From CAZQYB01 sp964582985 (GTDB taxonomy: Bacteria > Planctomycetota > Phycisphaerae > Sedimentisphaerales > Anaerobacaceae), in contig CAZOUM010000022.1 in the NCBI GenBank assembly GCA_964582985.1, positions 1 to 41,883 of the forward strand: 41,883 nt of DNA, written 5' to 3'. Below are positions 23,022 through 33,100 of the stretch, in pieces. Both the position numbers and the translations under genes were made by a program. Numbering within the stretch: the stretch's first letter is position 1; each line of letters starts with the position of its first letter. A model generated the notes under the pieces. That model worked only from the letters and a program-made list of their open reading frames with translations, was not told where the DNA came from and searched no databases.

Positions 23022-24509
23022 TCAGCGCCAGGATGATTTTAGCTTCCAGACGTTGAGGCTTTTGATATTTACCTGGCCTCCGTGGGCAAATATATTCAGC
23101 AAGGTGTTGCAGGCATCAAGAGGGAAGCAGCAGAACATCGACGTGCGGCCATCGTTGGCAAAAATCTCGATGCTGGTTCGGTCGACCAAAATGTGGAGCT
23201 TAATTTTCTTGTCAACCGGTGTCAGATTGGCTGTTTTGCTTCTGCAGGAAAGGGTCTTTTTCTCGACGTTGTAGACTACCGGCGTGCCGCGGAGTTTGAA
23301 GCCGACCTGGCTTGCGTCACCCAGTTCAATTTCGGCCTGGATTTCAAAGAGTTCGCCGGATATTCCGCAGAGCAAATTTTCCCAGCGCTTTAGCGGCGTG
23401 TTTTTCCAAGAGTATTTTTTGCCGCGGAGCTTTTTTATTTCTCTGACAGGGACGTGGCAGAGTCTGATTCCTTCGGGGAAGGTTCGGAGGGTCAGTTCGC
23501 AGGGGATTGACATCTGCTGATTGAAAGGCATATCGGGGAACTTGCCGCCTCTCATCCAGCCGATTTGAATTCTCCGGCCGTCGGCTTCGGGGATATCGCT
23601 GTAGGTTTGGGCGGCGTAGTGGTTTCCGACAACAGACTCGAGTGGCTCCCTGGTTTCGGGAGTGAATTTATGACCATTGAAGCTGCCGAGCAGATATCTG
23701 CCGTTTCCGCCCCAGAAGAGCCAGCGAGTGTTGTTTGGATTTCCATCAACAGGTAGTTCAAAGAAATCGGGGCATTCTCCGCTTCCGGCAAGCCTGATGT
23801 CCTGGATTCGAGTCCACTGTTTGAGGTTCCTGGAGAAGAGCAGGATAAAATCATTGTCATCAAGAAAAAGTGCCATAATCCAGGTTTTGGTGGGCTGGTG
23901 CCAGATGACTTTGGGGTCACGATTGCTTGCTCTGATGTGCTCGATGACGGGATTGTGTTCGTATTTTATCCAGGTTCGGCCTCGGTCGTTACTGTATGCG
24001 ATGCTCTGGGTGAACGGTTTTTTCACCTTTGCGTGTCTACCTGCGGAGGTGTAGAAGGCGACCAAGACGTTTTCCTTTCCAGTTTGGAAGCCGGAGGTGT
24101 TGTGCCAATCGACAACGGCTGAGCCGGAATAAATCGTGCCGAGCTCATCCGGTTCGATGGCGTTGGGAAGCTGCTTCCAATGTATCAGGTCTTTGCTGAT
24201 GGCGTGTGCCCAGGTCATATTGCCCCAGTTGATGCCGGATGGATTGTGCTGGAAGAAAAGGTGGTACTCGCCCTTGTAATAAACGAGGCCGTTGGGGTCG
24301 TTGGTCCAGTTTATGCGAGGGGTGAAATGGAATTGCGGGCGATACTTTTCATTGTAGAGGGCGCCCGGGCGGGGTTGGCCAAGTATGGCACAGGACTGTG
24401 TTAAGGGCAAAAGGGCCAGCGACGTAGTGCCGAGGCCAATTTGTTTCAGGAAGTCGCGGCGATTGAAGGTCAGTTTTTCATTTTGCATTAGTTCTTTTTT
24501 GATAGTCAT
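23022..24509 (-). CDS. GH32 glycosidase (levanase/invertase type), exported
   Basis: This 495-residue enzyme carries the three GH32 acid motifs: WTNDPNG with nucleophile D71, RDP at 197-199, and E245-C-P-D with the acid/base. A five-bladed propeller (about 58-360) is followed by a beta-sandwich. It hydrolyses fructose-containing sugars such as sucrose, levan or inulin. The N-terminus has a twin-arginine signal (NRRDFLKQ, residues 16-23, then a hydrophobic stretch), with a Cys40 that could be a lipid-attachment site but has a weak lipobox. The start is the ATG at 24509 with GGAG seven bases upstream; ATG 24488 is possible. Confidence 0.93.
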   Translation of the reverse strand: MTIKKELMQNEKLTFNRRDFLKQIGLGTTSLALLPLTQSCAILGQPRPGALYNEKYRPQFHFTPRINWTNDPNGLVYYKGEYHLFFQHNPSGINWGNMTWAHAISKDLIHWKQLPNAIEPDELGTIYSGSAVVDWHNTSGFQTGKENVLVAFYTSAGRHAKVKKPFTQSIAYSNDRGRTWIKYEHNPVIEHIRASNRDPKVIWHQPTKTWIMALFLDDNDFILLFSRNLKQWTRIQDIRLAGSGECPDFFELPVDGNPNNTRWLFWGGNGRYLLGSFNGHKFTPETREPLESVVGNHYAAQTYSDIPEADGRRIQIGWMRGGKFPDMPFNQQMSIPCELTLRTFPEGIRLCHVPVREIKKLRGKKYSWKNTPLKRWENLLCGISGELFEIQAEIELGDASQVGFKLRGTPVVYNVEKKTLSCRSKTANLTPVDKKIKLHILVDRTSIEIFANDGRTSMFCCFPLDACNTLLNIFAHGGQVNIKSLNVWKLKSSWR

Positions 24510-25046
24510 TCTACTTCTCCACGTATGTACAGTTACTTTGCTAAATCGTTAAAGCCATTAAACTTTTCGTTCAACAAAATACCGAGTTTTGCTGATAAGT
24601 GCAACGGTCTTAGGGTCAGCTTGTTAATTTTTCTGTTGGCAGCTTTGGGGCCAACTGTTGATTGAAAAATTTCAATTTTGACGATTTTTTGGCGTAAACG
24701 GAGAAGGAGTGCTTTGACAGGAATGACCCCTGGTCACTGGGCACTGCAACCGGATGTCAGATGTCAAAAGGCGGGCACATTGCGGATTCTACGTTCTTAT
24801 TAAGGCAGGTCGTCAGGGCTTAAATCGTTCTTTCACAAGAGATAATGAAATGAAGCTTGCTCTGGGCGTTAGTTTCCTGGGAAATTGCTGAAAAAACAGA
24901 GCGAAAGTCCTTGACAGCATTGTCCTGTAGTGCAATATAACTCGTGATATGTCGGACTTAAAACAAGTAATTCAAGAAGAGTGAGCTAAACATCCGAATC
25001 CAATAAAGGAAAAGAGATTAATAATGAAGTTAGGAAAGGAGAAGTT
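24510..25046. other. Intergenic region upstream of the ankyrin gene
   Basis: No gene is seen in 537 bases. It contains small hairpins (GTTGG...CCAAC near 24640-24660; ATTGAAAAATTTCAAT near 24661-24677) and a possible promoter (24911-24941). Confidence 0.5.
24911..24941 (+). promoter_or_regulatory. Possible promoter of the ankyrin gene
   Basis: TTGACA (24911-24916) is a perfect -35, but the best -10 (TATAAC, 24936-24941) is 19 bases away, longer than ideal. It lies about 105 bases before the ankyrin ATG. Confidence 0.35.
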
Positions 25047-26681
25047 ATGGGCAACCACAAGAAGTCAGTCGCTGTTTTAGTATTCTTGCTATTCTGGGTA
25101 GTACCTGTGTGGGGAGCAGATATTCACGTAGATACAATGGAAGGGAATTTTGCCAAGGTCAAATCCATATTGGCGAAAAAGAAGAAGAAGGTCAACGCCA
25201 GAGACGAAGCGGGGCAGACTCCTGTTTTCCTTGCTGCTGCGAAAGGTCACTATGCTTTGGTAGAGCTTCTTATTGCCAAGCGTGCGGATATTAACAGCCG
25301 AACGGACAAAGGTTTTACTGCCCTCCACGCTGGCGCAGCCGGCGGACATTATGCTGTGGTTGAGCTTCTAATTGCAAAGGGCGCCGATATTAACAGCAGT
25401 GCTAACGATGGCAGCACTCCTCTGCATGCTGCCGCCGTCAGCGGACATTATGGTGTGGTATCGCTTCTAATCGCAAACGGTGCCGACATCAACAGCCGAA
25501 ATAATATCGGCAGCACGCCGCTCCACTATGCGAGCGAAGCCGGGCGTTACGCTGTGGTTGAACTCCTACTGAAGGAAGGGGCAGATGTTAACGCCCAGAA
25601 CGACGGTGGCGGGACTGCTCTGACTACGGCCGTCTTCAGAGGACACAGTCCGGTGGTTGAGCTTCTAATCAAATGGAAAGGCGATGTAAACAACAGAAAT
25701 AAGCTAGGTGCAACTCTTATGCACACTGCGGCCTCCGGTGGGCACACCGCCGTGGCTAAGACTCTTCTTGACAAAGGTGTCAATGTTAATGCCAAAGCGA
25801 AAAACGGCCAGACTCCTCTGCACGACGCTGCTGCTAAAGGTCACTACGCCTTGGCAGAGTTCCTTATTGCCAAGGGTGCGAATATTAACAGTCGAACCGA
25901 CAAAGGTTTTACTCCCCTGCATGTTGCCACAGCTAACAGACATTATGATATGGTCAAGCATCTAATCACAAAGGGCGCCAGTACCAACAGCATAGCTAAC
26001 GATGGCAGGACTTCTCTCCATATTGCCACAGCTAACGGTGACTATGGTCTGGCTGAGCTTCTAATCGCAAAGGGTGCCGATATTAACAGGAGGGCTAACG
26101 ATGGCACCGCTCCTGTCCATATTGCCACAGCTAACGGACATTATGCTGTGGTTGACCTTCTGATCGCAAAGGGTGCCGACATAAACAGCAAAACTAACAA
26201 AGGTGAAACCCCTCTCCACATTGCTTCCGCTTACGGCCGTTATGCTTTGGCAGAGCTTTTCATCAGAAAGGGGATAAAAGTGGATGTGAAAGCAGAAGAA
26301 GGCCACAACCCTCTTTACTTTGCGGCGTTTCATGGGCGTTATGCTGTGGCCAAGCTTCTAATTGAAAAGCTTGCGGAGGTCAACAGCAGAACTGAGCGAC
26401 ATTTTACGCCCCTTCACGCCGCGGCAGGCAAGGGACATGATGCTGTTGTGCAGCTTCTGATAGCAAATGGAGCAAATGTCGATGCCAAAGCGGACCGAGG
26501 CCATACGCCTCTCTACCTTGGGGCATATTACGGACAGTACGCCACGGTCAATTTTCTGATAGAGAAGGGGGCAGACTTGAACGCCAAGGACGAAGCCGGA
26601 GCGACCCCTCTGGCAGTTGCAACCAAGAATGAACAAAAGGAAGTAGCGAAGTTGCTGCGAAAGAAGGGGGGAGTTAAGTGA
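25047..26681 (+). CDS. Exported ankyrin-repeat protein (15 repeats)
   Basis: This 544-residue protein has a signal peptide (about 1-23, ending PVWGA), a short N-terminal cap, and 15 consecutive 33-residue ankyrin repeats (e.g. GFTALHAGAAGGHYAVVELL then IAKGADINS) up to the C-terminus. Ankyrin stacks bind other proteins; export implies a periplasmic or extracellular partner. Repeats 1-3 and 7-9 are a duplicated three-repeat block. Several units are nearly identical in DNA too (ATTGCCACAGCTAACGG recurs), implying recent expansion. The start is ATG 25047 with AAAGGAG six bases upstream. It is monocistronic as far as visible. Confidence 0.93.
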   Translation: MGNHKKSVAVLVFLLFWVVPVWGADIHVDTMEGNFAKVKSILAKKKKKVNARDEAGQTPVFLAAAKGHYALVELLIAKRADINSRTDKGFTALHAGAAGGHYAVVELLIAKGADINSSANDGSTPLHAAAVSGHYGVVSLLIANGADINSRNNIGSTPLHYASEAGRYAVVELLLKEGADVNAQNDGGGTALTTAVFRGHSPVVELLIKWKGDVNNRNKLGATLMHTAASGGHTAVAKTLLDKGVNVNAKAKNGQTPLHDAAAKGHYALAEFLIAKGANINSRTDKGFTPLHVATANRHYDMVKHLITKGASTNSIANDGRTSLHIATANGDYGLAELLIAKGADINRRANDGTAPVHIATANGHYAVVDLLIAKGADINSKTNKGETPLHIASAYGRYALAELFIRKGIKVDVKAEEGHNPLYFAAFHGRYAVAKLLIEKLAEVNSRTERHFTPLHAAAGKGHDAVVQLLIANGANVDAKADRGHTPLYLGAYYGQYATVNFLIEKGADLNAKDEAGATPLAVATKNEQKEVAKLLRKKGGVK

Positions 26682-27182
26682 TATAGTCTTTCGACTAAGC
26701 GTGAATAGTTATTCAATCGCTTATTACGCTAAGCCGGGCGAATGCACCTGAGAGATGAGTATGGGCATAATGCTCTTGATGCCAGAGCTCCGGTGGACGC
26801 GCAATGGAAAGTAAAATGCGTCTTTTGCGGTGAATGGTGCGTGCCTCTCGATTAATAATTGGTGAAACAGACATTCAATCGTTGCTCTCTACGAGCTTTC
26901 GGTTCCGAACTCGCGAGAGTATGAATTTCACCCGTCCAAAACTGACGCCGGAATGACACCGAGAAGATTTTCGCCAACCCTCAGGCATTCGCTGCGCCAT
27001 GAAGACTGTTCCATCGGATAACCTAAACCCGCCTGCATAAACCACAGGCGCTCTTCGAAGTACTTTTAGCGTACATGTTGATTTGACGATGGTTGAGCAA
27101 AAACGCCAACTCAACCGAACCGGTCAAACACCAGAAGACAGGATCACAAAAGTGGAAGCAAAACAGCCGGTATCAAAGTTGG
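26682..27182. other. Intergenic gap between ankyrin and giant protein genes
   Basis: The two flanking genes converge here. The only items are a 37-codon Cys-containing ORF (26742-26855, listed separately) and a minus-strand frame (26875-27114) with mixed composition and no family resemblance. No clear bidirectional terminator is seen. Confidence 0.5.
26742..26855 (+). CDS. Possible mini-protein or gene remnant with CxxC motif
   Basis: An ATG at 26742 opens a 37-residue frame (MHLRDEYGHNALDARAPVD and ending KCVFCGEWCVPLD). The CVFCGEWC cluster resembles a zinc-binding or redox knuckle. There is no ribosome site upstream and the length is short, so it may be the tail of a decayed gene. Confidence 0.2.
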   Translation: MHLRDEYGHNALDARAPVDAQWKVKCVFCGEWCVPLD

Positions 27183-30100
27183 TTACGGCCACATTCCCTC
27201 AGTCTCAAGCCATCTGTCTGCAAGTATAGCATAATCCCTGAAGTTGACTATCAGGTCCCCGTACAGGTCTGCTACAGTGCTGCCTGTATCGAGCCACTCG
27301 CGTGCTATTATTGCAAGGTCTGCGAGGTCAACAATACAATTGCCGCTCAAGTCTGCTGCAGCAAAAGCAACAGAGCGGTGCGAAGGAATACATATGGGTT
27401 CGTGCAGGTGGATATCGTCGAAGTATACCGTCCCCCAACCGCCTGGTACAAATAGATTACCTCTGTCACCAAAGCCGATATAGACCTTGCTAATATTTGT
27501 CAAGTCTACACCACTGTCTGCGAAGTCTTGGAGGACAATATTCCAATCGCGCCACCTTGGCTCACTAACGTCGTTCATATCTTCGCCGTTATCTCCGTAT
27601 CGTACTTCGGCATAACCGGTCGGCCCATCGGTATCTTGCAGACCCACATACATCTGCTCGGTAACACCAATATCATTGTCGGCATCGCCATAGAACCACA
27701 GAGTCAATACTTCGACACCTTGGATGGTCCAATCACACGGGTCGGGGTATTCGCGTTCTATCTCGGAATAGTAGCCTGCGCCGAAATTAAAGCCGTTGTA
27801 GTATGTATAGCTCATCGACTGCTCGCGGCTGTGGACTGGTTCATCAGGGGCAATCCCGAGCCCAATACTCGAGCCGGTCGAGTTTTGAGAGCCGGCTATC
27901 CATGTCTGCGATATCAAGTTGTCCGTGTTATTGTAGGACTCCATATCGTCCACGACAATATAGCTTGCCATGTGGCCGACGGTCGGCTGCCAGTTATCGA
28001 CCCAGCAACGTGTGCTGGTGCCGCGCAGTTCCAGTTCGATGTAAGTTCCTCGATTAAGGTTAAGGCCGGCGTAAGCAAAGGTCTGTGAGAAGATGGCGAA
28101 CTGACCACTTCCAATTGAGCCGGGTAGATTCGCCTCATTGGGCGGCAGTATCCGGGCCACCTCAAGCAGATTCTGGCTCACTTCCGGGTCATCGCTTAAG
28201 TAGACGATCAATTCAGCCTCGCTGCACGGGTCCTCAATGAACATGTATTCAAACTCGACAGTTATTTCTTCACCACCGGCGCGGGCGAATGCTCCCTTGG
28301 CCGCCACCGAACCGGCCGACGGTCTGCCCGGAGCCTGGGTCCGCATCTCCATCACACCACCAGCACCAGGTGGAATGTTTGCATCGTCATCTATCCGTTC
28401 AATTGAACCCTCCAAACAACTATTGGTTAATTCGCAATCTTGTGGCTGGATATCGTTAGGTTCTCTCAACCTCCTGCGAACCCGGATATCAAACTCATTA
28501 TGTGGCGACGGTGTGTTATCATCCATAGCGATGATTGCCAGCGAAAAGCTCGACAAGGGGATATCCTGGAACGTGCTGCCATTGGCAAGAGGTGCAGACG
28601 GATAGTTGGGGTCTCTGAGAAGTTCGACTCCGTTGAGGTCTGCCAACTTTTGATAGTATAGTGTCTGAAGGGCCGTATTGAGGACCGCATTCGGGCCCAT
28701 AACCAATTCCTTGACATAGACGGTCTCCCAATCACCTATGTTAGGGTCACCGAAGTCCTGAAACTCAAAGCCCGGCCGGTTGGTCAAATTAAGTTTTGCA
28801 TTTTCTTCTAATATAAGCCTCTCCAGTACCCAATTTTCAGAAGGATCCTCAGTAAAGCCCGGACTGTTCGGAGGTACCTGGTATGCCCCGGAGCCGCAGT
28901 CCGGATTATTTGGCCCACCGCAATCGTAATCTGCGGCCCTTAACTCCAGCAGTGTTCCCTGGCTTGGCTGCGTTCCTTCTTTGATAACTGCGATGATCCG
29001 GTTGTTCGCAATATTCTGATTCCGATTGCTCGGGTCGGGGTCCAGGTCCAGGTAGCGGTCACCTTCTGAGATAATTGTGTTGCAGTAAATACGGACATTT
29101 TCGCTGACAAAGAACCGCCCTCCAAAGCCGGGACTGCTCTCCAGAAGGAGGATATTATTGTGCTGGATATTAGTATCTGCCTTAAACTCCAGTAACTTTG
29201 CGTCAATGCTGGTGTTTACCAATGAGGCATTTGCTCTAATGACCAGTGAGCCGTCAACCGTGATGAATCCGCCTGTATTTGCATCAGGGTTACACTCGCT
29301 GCTGCCACCAAGGTTTACTATGGCATCACCCTCGATTATTAGCTCCTGGCCGGCATCAATTTCAATGTCGCCCGGACCATTGACATCAGTGCGGATGACC
29401 GTTGGAGCAGCACCTGGCCCCTCAGGGGCTGGCCCACCCGCCACCTTAAGCAACGTCCACTGGTCAAGATTGATTTGGCCGGGGCCATCAAACGAACTCG
29501 AATAAACATCCAGCCTGCCGGCTTCGAGGCTCAGGCCGCCCTGCAGGTTGATATTATTGAAGGAAATCAGCCCGGCATTAGGCTCATTAGGCGCGGCAAA
29601 ATTTTCCTGTATTACGAGGTTGTTGATTGTTGGATTGCTGAGGTCGCTATAAATTCCACCGGCCCGGTAGCTGCAGATATTATCGACTATCAAACAGTTC
29701 TGGATGGTGGGACTGCCGTTCTCAAGGTATAAGCCCGCCCCCGTGTCAAATCCACCGGGACCATTGGCATTGCCGCCGGTTACAGTGAAGCCATTCAGCA
29801 TTGCCGTGGCGTTCGTGCCGCCGCCAGTCACAACATGGTAGCAGTTGTCGTTTCTATTCGCATGCCCAGGACCGTCGTCGCCGTTGAGGTCGCCACTGAG
29901 GATGGTTAGGTAAAGGTTGGGGTCGCGGTCTGCCCACTGGCCCCCACCTGATGGGAAGCCGCCGTAGAGCGCAACTTCGTTCCTTAGCCAGAACGTGGCC
30001 GTTCGAGGGTCGCTGGGATGTGTACGTTGCGAGGGACAATAAATGCCCTCGGCCACCCATATTTCGTCGCCTAGTAGTGCCGCAAGCAGCGCATACTCCA

Positions 30101-33100
30101 AGTCTGTGTAAGCATCGGCCCAACTTGAGCCATTATTTGCACCGTTGGCATCGTCATCAACGAAGAGCTTTATAGGCTCGTGATAAAAAGCTATACCACG
30201 GGGGTTTACTAAGCCTGTTGTGATGAGATCTTCGGCTTCGATTATGCCCTGCTTTTTTGCGTGTTGGATTTTGTGTGCATTAGGGTCTGTCCAGTACAGC
30301 TCGTTGTCAAAGAGGTAACTGCCAACGGCTATGCCCCAAGGGCCGCTCAAGCCAGTTGCGAGGTCCTCTACACCACCGCCGGAAGGATAAGATGCGCGTT
30401 GGATTTTCTTCGCACCATAATCCGACCAGTAGATACCGTGGTCATCGTAATAATCGAGAGCTATTCCCGTTGGGCTAATTAGTCCTGTTACCACATCGCC
30501 GGCCTCAGAGCCATCCAGATTTGCTCGCTGTATCCTGCCGGTCGCGGCATCCGTCCAGTAAATCGCCGGCGGGTTAAAACTAATGGCTATTCCAGTTGGG
30601 CTGTCTAAGTCCGTGACGATGTCCTCTACTCCATCTCCGTCGAGATTGGCGCGTCGGAGTCTGCCAGCAGTAGGTTCCGTCCAATACATCCTTTTGCCGT
30701 AAGGGTCGACGGCTATTCCAGTTGGGTCGTCTAAGCCGGTTGTCACAAGGTCTTCTGCACCGGAACCATCCAGATTCGCACACTGGATTGTATCAGTATT
30801 TGGGTCAGTCCAGTATATCCTGCCGGCGCGAGCATCAATGGCAATGCCATAAGGGTTATCCAGACCAATGAGAATTTCTTCGCGTTCCGACCCGTCCGTG
30901 TTCGCTCGTTCAATCTTGCCGTAGCCACTGTTAGTCCAGTAAATCTTGTTCGCGGCCAAGACAACTTCATAGCTCCAAATTAGGTTAGGAAGGTCGTTGC
31001 CTGCAAGGTCTTCGATGTCGTTGGGGTCAGGTGCGAGGCTGATGCCTAACGTTCCATCGACAAGACCTGTGATATGAAAACCCCAGGTATTTTCGTCCTG
31101 GTCCGTAGCGGAAGCCACGCTGGCGCCGATTGCCGCGTCGCCGCTTAGAACCATATCGCTCTGGTCGACGCCAACTACTGCTTCTGAAAAGGTCACGTAG
31201 ACATTGACGAAGTATGTCGTTATCTTAGAGCCGGAAGGCGGACTGACATAAGGTATGGCAGGGGCCCCGTAAATCCCACTACCTGGATGCGTGCCACTGT
31301 CAGGGACCCCAATCAGATTCCCTGCGAGGTCGTAAACGTTCTCCGCGGTTATGGTAATATCTCCACCTTGAACCATACTGCCAGAATACCAGGTCAAGCG
31401 GTATGTGGTGCCACCCAGCAGCCAGACCGCATCCGGGTTATCAGAAAGGCTCCCTTTACCACTGCCGGAAAGTGTATAGTTGCAAGAATCGGTCGCGCCC
31501 GCGCCCATCGCCTCACTGAATGTCACATCAATGCTCAGTCCCGTCACGACTGATACCAAACTTACGGTCGGAGATACACTGTCATACGTGCGACTCAACG
31601 ACAAAGATGCCACGTTGCCATTACCGGCAGCATCGGTGAAAACTTCCGATTGAACCGTTGCCGAGACCATTCCTTGGCCGGCAGGGACAAGATTGAAGCT
31701 GTAGTTTGCTCCAAAGCCGGAAAAATCGCTCACTGTAGCATTTGTGAGTGTAATATCTTCCTCAGTGAAATTCGTCGATGGTTCGCTAAGTGTTACGGTC
31801 AGCGGAATCGGCGAAATATTTGTCAGGTCCGGGACCAACGAATCCAGTGTCACCGTAGGCGCTGTACGGTCGACATTGTAGCTTTCGCCACTGGTGAAAG
31901 CCTCCATCATCGGCAGTCCCGTCAAATCCGTAATGTTCGGGAGGTTCTGGTCCAGGTCGATACTCAGCGAACCATCGCCAGCTACTGTATCGACCGCTAC
32001 CGTCCAGTTCGCGTCTGAGCCACCGACACTCTGGATGGTTGCCCCTGTTTGGTAACCAGTGGCATCGATTGAAAAGTTATTCGCCTGTACTCCTATAACA
32101 CTTCTGCTGAATACAACTGCAAAGATTACCTGCGATGCGTTTGTTAGCTGTTGAGGCGGTGTTTGCCGTGTGATTGAGATTACGGCAGGCGCGTCCGAAA
32201 GGACAAAGGTCGCATCGTAGATATCTTCCGGGTCTTCGGCCAGAGTCCTATCTGCATCCTGGTCCATCTCATTACCATTCGCATCTTCAATATGAGGGCC
32301 AATATAAAGATGGTACTCGCCCAGCGTTGACTGCTCGGAGAAACTAATCCTCCATACGTTACCACCTTGATTTTCGAGAGCATTGATATATCTCAGCCCG
32401 GAAGGTCCTACCATGTTAATATCAGCAAGGGTAAAGCTTGACTCGTTGACATCGCTGCTGAATGTAACGTCGACATGACCAATGGGGCCTATCATGAAAC
32501 CGCTCGGAGAATGACCGGTAACCCAGATTCCTCTCCCGACCCTATACAGTCTAATATCGTCAAAGTGCACAATACCGTCACCGCCTGGGACTGTCAGATT
32601 ATCCCTGTCACCAAAGCCAATATAAACCTTCCTCACGCTGGCCAAATTAACATCAGGAAAGTCTTCCAGGCTGATATTCCACTCCTGCCACTGTTCCTTC
32701 TTAATATCGTTCATATCTTCGCCGCTGTCTCCGAATCGGACCTCCGCATAACTGCTCGGTCCGCTCGTATCTTCCAGGGCCACGTACATCTGCTCGGTGC
32801 CATTGGAATCATTGTCGGCATCGCCATAGAACCAGACAGTTAGCGCTCTTATACCTTGAGCCGTCCAATCAGAGCCGGCTTCCAAATCGGCCGTATTTGC
32901 TTCGATCTCAGAATAATAACCCGAGCCCCCATCTATGCTGTTTTGGTATTCAAATACCAGAGACTGGTTACCATCGCGGACTGGGTCACCTGAGCCAAGT
33001 GTACCAGGAAAGACCGCAGAACTGGTCCCATTTGAGAGTCCGTCGAGCCACGTATCGTTTATCAGGTTGTTGGAATCGTCGTAAGACTCCATATCGTCCA

